Assembly: GCA_012523775.1 (NCBI GenBank)
Contig: JAAYTK010000095.1
Coordinates: 1 to 41,619, forward strand
DNA: 41,619 bases
Direction of reading: 5' to 3'
Source: Clostridiales bacterium
GTDB taxonomy: Bacteria; Bacillota; Clostridia; Lachnospirales; Lachnospiraceae
The first letter of the stretch is position 1; every line of letters begins with the position of its first letter. The notes beneath the pieces are model-generated. The model did no database searches and had not been told where the DNA came from. It saw only the letters and a program-made list of their open reading frames with translations. A program made the translations under genes and the position numbers. Positions 15,334-24,873 of the stretch are shown one piece after another.

Positions 15334-17622
15334 ATGAAGGACATGAGTAAAAGAACTATTTTAATTTATGTGATTGGATTTGTTATAGCCAGGGTGGTCT
15401 TCTTTGGTATAAATCCATTGGCTATAGGATATTTTACTGTAGCTTATTTGGATAAGATCAGTCCCGGCCTTCTTTTTATAACAATATTGGCAGGGATAGG
15501 GTCGGTTATGTCACCCACAATGGTATTAAAATATTTGCTTACTATGATTAGCTCGGTTGTATTATTGGAATCTCCTCTTATCAAGAAAAAAAATCTACCC
15601 ATGAGAGTTTATTATTATATACCTGCAATAACCTTGGGGATATTTGCCATGATGGAGGCGGCGGCATACGAATGGAAGATAGATTTTATTGCGATGGCAG
15701 TACTGGAATCAATAATCGCATATGTATCGGCTATCATATTTCAATTGGGAACAGACTTCATTATAAAGAGGCCCAAAGGCACCAAAATGACCAATGAGGA
15801 AATGATCAGCCTAAGTATTTTGGTTGCCGTTATTATTAATGGAATACCTAATATCAACAGTATGTACATAGCTCCTATTGAAACTGTTGTTTATTTTATT
15901 ATAATACTATTTGCATATAAATATGGTGCGGGACAGGGAGCCGTTACCGGAGCAGTGGCAGGGTTAGCATTAAGCCTTCGGGGGGCATCATTTCAAGGTA
16001 TTGGGATGCTCACCATAATGGGTATAGTACCGGCATTGTTCAGAAGCATAGGAAGAATTCCTACTGCTGCGGTATTTTCATTAACCGCAGCGATTATGGG
16101 CTTGGTTTTTAAAGATCTGACAATATCTTTAAGGGAGATTAGTGCCTTAGGCTCGGCACTAATGTTATTTTTACTGTTACCTAAAAGCATAATATACAGG
16201 GTGGATTTTGATAAGGACGGGGTAGAGGCAAATGCGCTTTCTGCAGAAAATTTAAAAAAAGTTGCAAATACAAGAATGAATATATTTTCGGATTCTTTTT
16301 TAAAGCTGTCAAAGACTTTGGATTCAATAACGGAGAGACAGGCAAGGGTGAAGCAAAAAGAAAAGGATATGATTTTTGAGGATATCTCCGAAAGGCTTTG
16401 TAAGAACTGTAGGAACTGTAGCTTCTGCTGGGATACTCATATTAAGGAAGCCCATAAAGCTGCCTGTGATATGTTTGATGTGGCTGAAAAGAAAGGGTAT
16501 ATTGAAAGCAAAGATATTCCCGACTATTTTTTAGAGTATTGTATATGCTCCGATGAATTGATACTGGAGATAAACAGGGGATTTGAAATAGCAAAGTTAA
16601 ATAATATCTGGAGTAACCGATTGGCTGAAAGCAGAGAGGTAATTGCAGGACAGCTTAAGGAGATTTCGTCTGTTATTCACTCACTGACCGGTGATATATA
16701 CGGCGTGGCAAGGATAATGAGGAATGAAGAGGGTAAGGTGATACGAAGGTTAAGAACACATCATATAGATGTAAAGGATATTACGGTATTGGAAAGAGCA
16801 GACAAACGAAAGAAGCTGATTATAAATGCGGCAGTGGGAAGAAGACGCTGTATAACCACCAAGGAGGTGGCAGGATGGATATCAGAAGCATTGGGATTGA
16901 AATTTGTAGTATCAGAGGCTTCAAAATCAGTGTTATCCAGGAAGTATGAAGAGTATATATTTGTTGAGGACACTAAGTTTAAGGTGTTAACAGGGGTAGC
17001 CAGGGCAATGAAGGATAAAATATCGGGAGATAATTTTTCAATAATGAAACTGGAGGACGGGGAAGTGATAATTGCACTGTCTGACGGCATGGGTACCGGT
17101 AAGGAGGCTGCCGATGAAAGCGAAACCGTACTTGCCTTAATGGAGCAGCTTTTAGAAGCCGGATTTAAGACAGAAACGGCGGTAAGATTAATTAATTCTA
17201 ATCTTGTTCTCAAGGCCGATAAGCAGACATTTTCTACGATAGATATGGGAACAATCAATCTATGTACAGGCATGTGTGAATTTGTTAAGCTTGGCGCGGC
17301 CTCTACATTTATAAAGCGGGATAATTGGGTAGAAACAATCAGCTCGACAACCCTTCCTATAGGTATGTTTAAAGCGGTGGATTATGATTCTGTTACAAAG
17401 AAGCTCTATGATGGCGACAAAATTATTATGGTAACTGACGGTGTATTAGACTGCTTAAAAGAGGAAGATAAGGAGGCTTATATGGAGAAGGCCATTATGG
17501 ATATTACAAGCAATAATTCTCAGGAAATTGCCAACAGAATTCTGGATTTAGCGCTTTCGCAGAGAAACTATGTACCTGTGGATGATATGACTGTTATAGT
17601 AGCCGGAGTGTGGATAAAATAA
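15334..17622 (+). CDS. spoIIE: Stage II sporulation protein E (SpoIIE phosphatase)
   Basis: Septal PP2C phosphatase that dephosphorylates SpoIIAA and so activates sigma-F in the forespore. The 762 residues start with about ten TM segments (to about residue 290), then a central oligomerisation region containing a cysteine cluster CX2CX2CX2C (C356, C359, C362, C365). The C-terminal phosphatase domain has metal-binding Asp motifs D584 (SDGMGTGK), D637 (TIDMG), D702 (TDGVLD) and D750/D751 (VDDMTV). ATG follows AAAGGAG. Expression is likely under Spo0A through the promoter annotated upstream. Bacillus SpoIIE is slightly longer (827). Confidence 0.97.
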   Translation: MKDMSKRTILIYVIGFVIARVVFFGINPLAIGYFTVAYLDKISPGLLFITILAGIGSVMSPTMVLKYLLTMISSVVLLESPLIKKKNLPMRVYYYIPAITLGIFAMMEAAAYEWKIDFIAMAVLESIIAYVSAIIFQLGTDFIIKRPKGTKMTNEEMISLSILVAVIINGIPNINSMYIAPIETVVYFIIILFAYKYGAGQGAVTGAVAGLALSLRGASFQGIGMLTIMGIVPALFRSIGRIPTAAVFSLTAAIMGLVFKDLTISLREISALGSALMLFLLLPKSIIYRVDFDKDGVEANALSAENLKKVANTRMNIFSDSFLKLSKTLDSITERQARVKQKEKDMIFEDISERLCKNCRNCSFCWDTHIKEAHKAACDMFDVAEKKGYIESKDIPDYFLEYCICSDELILEINRGFEIAKLNNIWSNRLAESREVIAGQLKEISSVIHSLTGDIYGVARIMRNEEGKVIRRLRTHHIDVKDITVLERADKRKKLIINAAVGRRRCITTKEVAGWISEALGLKFVVSEASKSVLSRKYEEYIFVEDTKFKVLTGVARAMKDKISGDNFSIMKLEDGEVIIALSDGMGTGKEAADESETVLALMEQLLEAGFKTETAVRLINSNLVLKADKQTFSTIDMGTINLCTGMCEFVKLGAASTFIKRDNWVETISSTTLPIGMFKAVDYDSVTKKLYDGDKIIMVTDGVLDCLKEEDKEAYMEKAIMDITSNNSQEIANRILDLALSQRNYVPVDDMTVIVAGVWIK

Positions 17623-17716
17623 GGGCTGCGGGAAAATGGCATTGAAATTTCATATAGAAAGGATTAGAATACAAGTGATACCATGAACCAAGAAGCTGCT
17701 TTAGATAAGGAAAATC

Positions 17717-19147
17717 ATGATAAATAAAGTATCCAGGTATATAAAGACACATAAATTAATAGAAGATGGTGACAGAGTCCTGATTGGCGTATCAGGAGGG
17801 GCGGATTCTGTCTGCCTTTTGCATATACTTACCACTCTGTATAGGGATGCAGACGTAGGTATTTTTGTGGTACATGTACATCACGGAATCAGGGATGAGG
17901 AGGCAAATGAGGATGAAGCCTTTGTAAAAGATTTATGTGGCAGACTTGGTGTGGAATACAGTGCATACCATTTTGATGTGAAGGACATTGCAGATAAAGA
18001 AGGGCTTTCTGAGGAGGAAGCAGGCAGGAAGGTTCGTTATGAGGCTTTTGTAGATGCCTCTATCAGAAACAGGTGTAATAAGGTTGCAATTGCACATAAT
18101 AAAAATGATAATGCAGAGACAATTCTTTTTAATTTATTTAGGGGAAGCGGTATTAAGGGATTAACCGGTATGGATTCCATCCATACAATGAATACCGATA
18201 CCGGAAGTATTACAGTTATACGTCCGTTTATGCAGGTAACCCGGGAGGAGATTGAGGCTTATTTATCAGAAATAAAGCTACAGTATCAAGATGATTCAAC
18301 TAATTTCGGTAATGCATATAGTAGGAATAAAATCAGAAATGTAGTTCTTTCATATGTAAAGGAGCAGATCAATACCAATGTTATCGAGCATATAAATAAC
18401 GCTGCGAAGCATTTGGCAGAGGTTAATAATTTTATTGAGGAGTGTATCGGAAAGCGGTACGCAATTATTGTAAGGGAAGAACAGGGTTCTTATGAATATT
18501 TGGTTTGCGATATGGATAGGGAGGATATAGTAATTCAGAAGGGCATTGTCAGAAGAATTCTCGGCAATCTTGCCGGTAAGTTAAAGGATATTGAGGCAAA
18601 TCATGTGGATGCTGTATTAGCCCTTGGAAGGAAGCAGGTAGGCAAAAGAATAAATCTTCCATATGGAATAGTGGCTGTTAAGAAATATGATATAGTAAGG
18701 ATATATATAGGTAAAGATAATATTAATGTGAATCATAAACCTATTGGGGAGAAGGACATAATAATTCCCGGAAGAACCCATATGGAGGAAAGCGGTATTT
18801 ATATTGATTCAGAAATTCTTAATTATAAAAATAACGAATCATTTCCTAAAAACAGTTGTATGAAATGGTTTGATTATGATAAAATAGAAAATACTCTTAA
18901 GCTAAGGACCAGAAGGCCCGGAGATTTTATTCAGATAGATAGTCATGGTGGGAGGAAAAAGCTCAAGGACTATTTCATTGATTTAAAAATACCGGTTGAA
19001 GAACGAGACAGACTGCTTCTGGTAGCCGACGGTAAGCATATCGTATGGATATTGGGTTATGGTAACCGAATTAGTGAAAAATATAAAATCAGAGATACAA
19101 CTAAGAAAATACTATCTATGATATTAATAAACGCAAAGGAGAAATAA
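17717..19147 (+). CDS. tilS: tRNA(Ile)-lysidine synthetase
   Basis: Converts C34 of the CAU anticodon of tRNA-Ile2 to lysidine using ATP, so the tRNA reads AUA and charges with Ile. The N-type ATP pyrophosphatase P-loop SGGADS is at 26-31, with VHVHHGIRDEEA and AHNKNDNAET downstream. The C-terminal TilS domain ends with the expected LKTRRPGDF-type block (LRTRRPGDFIQID) and a KLKDYFID motif. ATG follows AAGGA. hpt starts one base after its stop, as in Bacillus tilS-hprT-ftsH. Confidence 0.96.
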   Translation: MINKVSRYIKTHKLIEDGDRVLIGVSGGADSVCLLHILTTLYRDADVGIFVVHVHHGIRDEEANEDEAFVKDLCGRLGVEYSAYHFDVKDIADKEGLSEEEAGRKVRYEAFVDASIRNRCNKVAIAHNKNDNAETILFNLFRGSGIKGLTGMDSIHTMNTDTGSITVIRPFMQVTREEIEAYLSEIKLQYQDDSTNFGNAYSRNKIRNVVLSYVKEQINTNVIEHINNAAKHLAEVNNFIEECIGKRYAIIVREEQGSYEYLVCDMDREDIVIQKGIVRRILGNLAGKLKDIEANHVDAVLALGRKQVGKRINLPYGIVAVKKYDIVRIYIGKDNINVNHKPIGEKDIIIPGRTHMEESGIYIDSEILNYKNNESFPKNSCMKWFDYDKIENTLKLRTRRPGDFIQIDSHGGRKKLKDYFIDLKIPVEERDRLLLVADGKHIVWILGYGNRISEKYKIRDTTKKILSMILINAKEK

Positions 19148-19148
19148 G

Positions 19149-19667
19149 ATGACAGATAAAATTAAAATCATGATATCTGAAGAGCAGATAAATGATAGGA
19201 TTAATGAGCTGGCTATGCTAATCAGTAAGGATTATGAAGGAAAGAGCGTACATCTTGTCTGTATTCTTAAGGGCAGTGTGTTTTTTAGCTGTGACCTGGC
19301 CAAAAGGATTACCTTGCCTGTGACTATGGATTTCATGTCAGTCTCCAGCTATGGGGATGAGAAGGTTAGCTCAGGAAGGGTAAGGATTGTTAAGGATTTG
19401 GATGAATCGATTCAGGATAAGGATGTGCTTATTATAGAGGATATTATTGATTCAGGGAGAACTCTTGCGTATTTAAAGGAACTGTTAGGTAGCAGATCGC
19501 CCAGAAGCCTGAATATCTGTACATTGCTCGACAAACCGGAGCGTAGGGTTACGGATGTGGATGTAAAATATGTCGGTTTTGAAATCCCCGATGAGTTTGT
19601 TGTTGGTTATGGCTTGGATTATCAACAGAAATATAGAAATCTGCCTTTTGTAGGCATGATAGAATAA
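19149..19667 (+). CDS. hpt: Hypoxanthine phosphoribosyltransferase
   Basis: Purine salvage enzyme making IMP (and GMP) from hypoxanthine or guanine and PRPP. The PRPP-binding loop VLIIEDIIDSGRTLAYL is at about 93-109 with acidic pair E97/D98. The KGSVFF pyrophosphate loop is near 41-46, and the flexible-loop SSYGD near 66-70. At 172 residues it is near the usual 175-185. It starts one base after tilS, so it is translationally coupled; the ftsH ribosome site follows 20 bases after its stop. Confidence 0.96.
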   Translation: MTDKIKIMISEEQINDRINELAMLISKDYEGKSVHLVCILKGSVFFSCDLAKRITLPVTMDFMSVSSYGDEKVSSGRVRIVKDLDESIQDKDVLIIEDIIDSGRTLAYLKELLGSRSPRSLNICTLLDKPERRVTDVDVKYVGFEIPDEFVVGYGLDYQQKYRNLPFVGMIE

Positions 19668-19700
19668 AATATAAAAATTTACTAATAAGGAGGTTGTTTG

Positions 19701-21539
19701 GTGAGGAAACAAATGAAGGGTTACGGTTTTTACCTGATTATTCTAGCTATCATTTTTTTAACGGTATTCCTATCAGATAGTATTGATATAGATAAGCAGA
19801 ATGCATATAACTATACCCGTTTTGTCCAGGATATTAAAGCAGGTAGGGTAGGTTATGTTGATATACATCCTAATCAAGAAGTATATACAGGTGAAGTTAG
19901 AGTAAGATTTATTGATCAGGAGCAAAGACAAAGCTTTCATGTATCAGACATAAGAGAAATAGAGGCGATGTTAAATGAAGAAGGGGTGCAATATACGACC
20001 CATAAAATTTCAAAGCCAAATTGGTTTTTATCGTCGGTTCTGCCTTATATTCTGATATTTATTGTTGTAATAGCATTATTCTCCTTCTTATCAAACCAGG
20101 CATCGGTAGGCGGAGGAAACAGCAAGGTAATGAATTTCGGAAAAAGTCGAGCGAAGATGATAACTGAGGACAATAAGAAGATGACCTTTAAGAATGTTGC
20201 CGGGCTTGATGAGGAAAAGGATGAGCTTAGGGAAATTGTTGATTTCTTAAAATCTCCAAAAAAATATATTCAAGTAGGAGCCAGAATACCAAAGGGGGTT
20301 CTGCTTGTGGGACCTCCGGGAACGGGTAAGACGCTGCTTGCTAAGGCAGTAGCCGGTGAAGCAGGTGTACCGTTCTTCTCAATATCGGGCTCCGATTTTG
20401 TGGAGATGTTTGTCGGTGTAGGTGCATCCAGGGTAAGAGACTTATTCGAGGATGCGAAGAAAAATTCCCCATGTATCGTATTTATTGATGAGATAGATGC
20501 CGTTGCAAGACGCAGAGGGACAGGAATGGGCGGAGGACATGATGAAAGAGAACAGACCCTTAACCAGCTTCTTGTGGAAATGGACGGTTTTGGTGTTAAT
20601 GAAGGAATAATCGTCATGGCAGCCACTAACAGAGTTGATATATTAGACCCTGCAATACTAAGACCCGGACGATTTGACAGAAGGGTATCCGTGGGACGTC
20701 CCGATGTCAAGGGCAGGGAAGAGATTCTTCAGGTACATTCGAAAGGAAAGCCCTTAGGGGAAGATGTGGACCTAAAGCAGATTGCCCAGACTACTGCAGG
20801 ATTCACAGGCGCGGATCTTGAGAACCTTATGAATGAGGCAGCCATCGGTGCGGCAAGGGAGAATAGAAGCTTTATTATTAGCGAGGATATTAAAAGAGCA
20901 TTTATAAAGGTTGGAATCGGTACCGAAAAGAAGAGTAAAGTGATTAGTGACAAGGAAAAGCGTATTACCGCATATCATGAAGCCGGTCATGCCATATTAT
21001 TCCATGTGCTACCCGATGTAGGACCTGTATATACGGTTTCAATCATTCCTACAGGAGGTGGAGCAGCCGGTTTTACTATGCCGCTTCCTGAAAAGGACGA
21101 AATGTTCCACACTAAGGGAAGGATGCGTCAGGAAATCATTGTAGGACTTGGAGGAAGAGCAGCAGAGGAGCTTGTTCTTGAGGATATAACCACAGGAGCA
21201 TCTCAGGATATCAAAGTAGCTACTAAGATAGCCAGGTCTATGGTAACCCGTTATGGCTTTTCTGATGAAGTAGGTATGGTTAATTATGAACAGGATGAGG
21301 ATGAGGTATTCATCGGCAGAGACTGGGGTCATACCAGAAGCTACAGCGATAACGTGGCAAACAAGATTGATGAAGAAGTGAGAAATATTATAGACGAATG
21401 CTATTCTGAAGCAAAAAGAATTTTATCAGAGCATAGAGATAAACTCGATGCCTGTGTAGAATTGTTATTAGAGAAAGAACGCATAACAAGAGAGGAATTC
21501 GAAGCATTATTTGATTCTCCAAGTGAGGAATCTTTGTAG
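19701..21539 (+). CDS. ftsH: ATP-dependent zinc metalloprotease FtsH
   Basis: Membrane-anchored hexameric AAA+ protease for quality control and, in Bacillus, sporulation. GTG at 19701 is chosen because AAGGAGG ends 7 bases upstream; an in-frame TTG just before it is too close. The 612 residues have TM1 at about 8-26, a periplasm-side domain, and TM2 at about 111-130. Walker A is GPPGTGKT (204-211), Walker [10 protein letters not shown], the second region of homology [21 protein letters not shown], zinc site HEAGH (H426, E427, H430) and third ligand about D503 in TTGASQDI. The last gene of the conserved spoVT-ftsH block. Confidence 0.97.
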   Translation: MRKQMKGYGFYLIILAIIFLTVFLSDSIDIDKQNAYNYTRFVQDIKAGRVGYVDIHPNQEVYTGEVRVRFIDQEQRQSFHVSDIREIEAMLNEEGVQYTTHKISKPNWFLSSVLPYILIFIVVIALFSFLSNQASVGGGNSKVMNFGKSRAKMITEDNKKMTFKNVAGLDEEKDELREIVDFLKSPKKYIQVGARIPKGVLLVGPPGTGKTLLAKAVAGEAGVPFFSISGSDFVEMFVGVGASRVRDLFEDAKKNSPCIVFIDEIDAVARRRGTGMGGGHDEREQTLNQLLVEMDGFGVNEGIIVMAATNRVDILDPAILRPGRFDRRVSVGRPDVKGREEILQVHSKGKPLGEDVDLKQIAQTTAGFTGADLENLMNEAAIGAARENRSFIISEDIKRAFIKVGIGTEKKSKVISDKEKRITAYHEAGHAILFHVLPDVGPVYTVSIIPTGGGAAGFTMPLPEKDEMFHTKGRMRQEIIVGLGGRAAEELVLEDITTGASQDIKVATKIARSMVTRYGFSDEVGMVNYEQDEDEVFIGRDWGHTRSYSDNVANKIDEEVRNIIDECYSEAKRILSEHRDKLDACVELLLEKERITREEFEALFDSPSEESL

Positions 21540-21613
21540 AAAATGACGAAAAATTGCTTTTAGAATTGTAAAGTTTGTGCACACTTATATTAGTTTATAT
21601 GCTATACTAAGTT

Positions 21614-21711
21614 TGTAAACCCCAATACATTATATAGTTTTTTGCTACACCCCCATAAGTAACAAAAAATACCTTCTCCAAAAAAGGACAGTGATGACTG
21701 TCCTTTTTGTT
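21614..21711 (+). ncRNA. Candidate small RNA between ftsH and the next gene
   Basis: A short transcript of about 95-100 bases is predicted from an extended -10 (21603-21608) to the strong terminator. Its body before the terminator is unusually C-rich for this AT-rich DNA, with unpaired ACCCC, CACCCCC and CTTCTCC tracts that could pair with ribosome binding sites. No known RNA family was recognised. The same DNA could simply be the 3' tail of the ftsH mRNA. Confidence 0.3.
21681..21710 (+). terminator. Rho-independent terminator downstream of ftsH
   Basis: Perfect 12-base stem AAAAAGGACAGT / ACTGTCCTTTTT with loop GATG, then GTTTT. One of the strongest terminators in the window. Confidence 0.9.
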
Positions 21712-21873
21712 TTATATAAAATTAAAACGAAGAATTTCTCTGTAATAATGCGGTAATGTACTTTTTGGTATATAGATAAGCCAAAGATAATATGAAAACA
21801 TATGAGCATATTAGATTATTAGTAAAGGTTCCTGTGACCGGTTACCATAATCAGGATAAGGAAAGGAACATAT

Positions 21874-22272
21874 ATGCTAATACGATACAATTATTTTTTA
21901 CAATATTTATTTCTGTTTTTTATCGGAGGCTTTACCTATGGAGCCATCGAGATACTGTCCAGAGGGTATTCTCATATATCTATGATGATTGCCGGAGGAA
22001 TCTGCTTTATACTTATCGGATTGATAAATAAGCTGTCGGACATAGGATTTATCGGTAAAATGGCTATATCCGTGGTAATAATCACAGTAGTGGAGTTCGT
22101 AACCGGAATCATCGTAAATGTATGGCTGAATCTTAACGTATGGGATTATTCAGACCTGCCACTAAATTTGATGGGTCAGATATGTATATATTATTCCTTG
22201 ATCTGGTTCATACTATCTGCCCTGGCATTAAAGTTGGACAAATACCTTCGAGCCTATCTTAGACTACCCTAA
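21874..22272 (+). CDS. Small multi-pass membrane protein (CmpB-type ABC permease-like family)
   Basis: A 132-residue protein with four hydrophobic segments (about 7-27, 34-52, 60-85 and 101-121). The tight NVWDYSDLPLNLMGQICIYYS segment resembles a family annotated as putative ABC transporter permease (PF06541), whose true function is unsettled and which lacks an obvious ATPase partner here. The ATG follows AAGGAAAGG at good spacing, whereas the overlapping 79-codon frame at 21792 has no ribosome site. Confidence 0.7.
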   Translation: MLIRYNYFLQYLFLFFIGGFTYGAIEILSRGYSHISMMIAGGICFILIGLINKLSDIGFIGKMAISVVIITVVEFVTGIIVNVWLNLNVWDYSDLPLNLMGQICIYYSLIWFILSALALKLDKYLRAYLRLP

Positions 22273-22358
22273 AATCAAAAATTAGTTTATAATGTACACC
22301 ATAGGAGAGTTACTTCTTATTGTATATGAAAACACGGACTCCACAAAAGGATGATAAT

Positions 22359-24104
22359 ATGAAAATTTTATTGGTATCTGTAGATGCTAAATATATTCAT
22401 ACTAATCTTGCTGTCCATAGCCTAAAGGCTTATTGCGGCAGGTACAAGGATTATATTGATATTGCCCAGTATTCCATTAACCATTCCGAAGAGGAGATAT
22501 TAAGGGGAATATATATTCACAGAGCAGATGTGGTCGCTTTTTCCTGCTATATCTGGAATATAAGTATGATTCTTAATATTATTAAGAATTTAAGGAAGGT
22601 ACAGCCGCAGGTAAAAATCTGGGTTGGTGGGCCTGAGGTGTCCTATTATCCCAAGGATTACCTGTTAATATATAATGAGCTTGATGGTATAGTAATCGGT
22701 GAAGGCGAACAGACCTTTTATGAATTAGTCAGGTATTATCTGGAGGACGCACAGACGCTGGATAATATTAACGGTATTGCCTTCAGGGACAGTGCCAGGC
22801 TGCAATGCTCAGACAATATAACCAAGGATGAGATTAGTATTACACCCCCAAGAAAACATATGTCTCTTGATGAGCTTCCCTTTGCCTATGAGAATATGGA
22901 AGAGCATAAAAATAAGATTATATATTATGAAAGCAGCAGAGGATGTCCTTATTCCTGTAGCTATTGTCTGTCATCAGCTCATAGGGGTGTAAGGTATCGA
23001 AATGTTCAGCTTGTAAAAGACGAGCTGAAAATCTTTCTTGATAATAAGGTGCCGCAGGTTAAATTCGTGGATAGGACCTTTAATTGTAATAAAGAGCATG
23101 CCTTGGAAATTCTTCGGTTTATAAAGGAACACGATAACGGTATTACGAATTTTCATTTCGAAATAACAGCAGACATATTAAGTGAAGAGGAGCTGGAGCT
23201 TTTAGAAAGCCTCAGACCGGGTCTTATTCAGCTGGAAATCGGAGTTCAGACCACTAATCCTGATACGATGAAGGCAATAAACAGAAGGGTAGACTTTAAT
23301 AAGCTTTCTGATAATGTCAGACGTATATATAAGGCTAACAATATCCATCAGCATCTGGACCTTATAGCCGGTTTGCCACTAGAGGATTTCGCATCATTTG
23401 AAAAATCCTTTAATGATGTATACAGTCTCAGACCTAATCAGCTTCAACTGGGATTTTTAAAGGTGCTTAAAGGGTCAATAATTGAAGATCAATGTAAGGA
23501 ATATGGCATTGTGTACAGAGATAAGCCGCCGTATGAGGTTTTATACACACGGGATCTAACCTATGACGATATCATAGAGCTTAAAGGAATTTGTGATATG
23601 GTTGAGGTTTATTATAACAGTGGTCAGTTTACCCACTCTGGGGAATATCTGATACATTTTTTTGATTCTCCGATGAAATTTTATTCCTCTCTATATCATT
23701 ATTATGAGAAGCGCGGATATTACACCCTGGCACATTCAAGGCTAAGACGATATGAGATTTTATTGGAGTTTTACGAGAATACTATTGAGAATCAGTCTGC
23801 AGATAATAAAACAGAGAATATGGCTTTATTTAAGGAGATTCTGATTTATGATCTATGCTTAAGAGAGGCTCTTAGGAACAGACCTGATTATTCGGGAGAT
23901 TCGATTCCTTATAAAGTCTATAGAGAAATATGTGATAGAGAAAAGGTAAGCAGAGCCAGGATTCATCTTGAGAAATTCTCATATGACATAATTGAATCTG
24001 CAAAAGAAGGTAAACCGATACAGAGAGAAAGCATTATATTATTTGATTATGATAACAGGGATCCAATAACTTATTCAGCCGAAGTAAGGATTCTGACGGA
24101 ATAA
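22359..24104 (+). CDS. B12-binding-domain radical SAM protein (DUF4080 type)
   Basis: The N-terminal ~130 residues look like a cobalamin-binding Rossmann domain (MKILLVSVDAKYIHTNLAVH, then KIWVGGPEVSYYP). A radical SAM core follows with cluster Cys C196, C200 and C203 in SSRGCPYSCSYC. A helical C-terminal extension of the DUF4080 type completes the 581 residues. Start 22359 is preferred over an in-frame TTG at 22320 because AAAAGGATG precedes it and the product begins at the conserved MKILLV. The family is widespread in Clostridia with unknown substrate; RNA or natural-product methylation are only guesses. nth follows 23 bases later. Confidence 0.85.
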   Translation: MKILLVSVDAKYIHTNLAVHSLKAYCGRYKDYIDIAQYSINHSEEEILRGIYIHRADVVAFSCYIWNISMILNIIKNLRKVQPQVKIWVGGPEVSYYPKDYLLIYNELDGIVIGEGEQTFYELVRYYLEDAQTLDNINGIAFRDSARLQCSDNITKDEISITPPRKHMSLDELPFAYENMEEHKNKIIYYESSRGCPYSCSYCLSSAHRGVRYRNVQLVKDELKIFLDNKVPQVKFVDRTFNCNKEHALEILRFIKEHDNGITNFHFEITADILSEEELELLESLRPGLIQLEIGVQTTNPDTMKAINRRVDFNKLSDNVRRIYKANNIHQHLDLIAGLPLEDFASFEKSFNDVYSLRPNQLQLGFLKVLKGSIIEDQCKEYGIVYRDKPPYEVLYTRDLTYDDIIELKGICDMVEVYYNSGQFTHSGEYLIHFFDSPMKFYSSLYHYYEKRGYYTLAHSRLRRYEILLEFYENTIENQSADNKTENMALFKEILIYDLCLREALRNRPDYSGDSIPYKVYREICDREKVSRARIHLEKFSYDIIESAKEGKPIQRESIILFDYDNRDPITYSAEVRILTE

Positions 24105-24127
24105 CATACTAATGAATTGGGGTGATG

Positions 24128-24781
24128 ATGGGCTTGGATAAAGAAAAAATAAAGAACATAATATTAGCTCTTAACAGAGTATACGGTACCGAAAAGAGAT
24201 GCTTTCTAAACTATGAAACACCCTGGCAGCTATTGATAGCAACCATACTCAGTGCTCAATGTACCGATGATAGGGTCAATCAGGTTACGGATAAGCTCTT
24301 TAAAAAATACCTTAGTTTAGAGGACTTTGCCTATGCAGATATTAGGGAGCTTGAGAAGGATATACATTCGACCGGGTTTTATAGAAACAAAGCAAAGAAT
24401 ATAATTGCTTGTGCACATAGACTTATTACAGAATATAATGGTAAAGTTCCACGGGATATTGAGGATTTGGTAAGTCTGGCCGGAGTTGGAAGAAAGACTG
24501 CCAATGTAATACGGGGCAATATCTATAATGAGCCAAGTATAGTAGTTGACACCCATGTTAAAAGGGTATCCAAACGTCTCGGACTTACTCAGGAAGAGGA
24601 TCCTGTAAAAATTGAATTTGATTTGATGAAGAAGCTCCCAAAGGAGCAGTGGATTGCATATAATTTGCAGATAATAACTCATGGAAGAAGTATATGTACT
24701 GCAAGAAGCCCTAAATGTGAACAATGTTTTTTAAGAGAATATTGTACATATGGAACAGAGATATATAAGCCAAAAAAATAA
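24128..24781 (+). CDS. nth: Endonuclease III
   Basis: Bifunctional DNA glycosylase/AP lyase for oxidised pyrimidines. It has the helix-hairpin-helix LAGVGRKTANVI with catalytic Lys123, catalytic Asp141 in VVDTHVKR, and the [4Fe-4S] ligands in the exact C-x6-C-x2-C-x5-C pattern (C190, C197, C200, C206). The 217 residues are normal. Three consecutive start codons (GTG, ATG, ATG at 24122-24130) are possible; the last is best spaced from GGGG. It converges on the minus-strand TPR-like gene with no obvious terminator. Confidence 0.95.
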   Translation: MGLDKEKIKNIILALNRVYGTEKRCFLNYETPWQLLIATILSAQCTDDRVNQVTDKLFKKYLSLEDFAYADIRELEKDIHSTGFYRNKAKNIIACAHRLITEYNGKVPRDIEDLVSLAGVGRKTANVIRGNIYNEPSIVVDTHVKRVSKRLGLTQEEDPVKIEFDLMKKLPKEQWIAYNLQIITHGRSICTARSPKCEQCFLREYCTYGTEIYKPKK

Positions 24782-24873
24782 CTTAAATTACCCTTGATTG
24801 AAGGTATAAAATATCTTAAAATATAAAACATAGCTGCCGGCACAGTCAAATGTTTACAGGGCATAATTAGGCT

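Larger units (their letters stand above)
21540..21873. other. Intergenic stretch after ftsH
   Basis: 334 bases without a credible protein gene. It contains an extended -10 promoter candidate (TGC-TATACT, TATACT at 21603-21608) overlapped by an imperfect inverted repeat, the candidate small RNA, the strong hairpin terminator at 21681-21710, and AT-rich leader for the next gene. A 79-codon frame at 21792 looks spurious. Confidence 0.55.

Noticed and set aside
16761-17273. Minus-strand 170-codon open frame inside spoIIE
   Set aside because: Lies opposite conserved phosphatase motifs of SpoIIE; composition is that of reverse-complement translation and no ribosome site is present.
17683-17727. 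14-codon leader minicistron overlapping the tilS start
   Set aside because: No clear ribosome site and no amino-acid bias that would suggest attenuation; easily chance.
20270-20710. Minus-strand 146-codon open frame inside ftsH
   Set aside because: Covers the FtsH AAA+ motifs in reverse; no independent support.
21792-22031. 79-codon plus-strand frame before the small membrane protein
   Set aside because: Overlaps the more credible frame at 21874, which has a good ribosome site and membrane helices; the 79-codon product is not protein-like.
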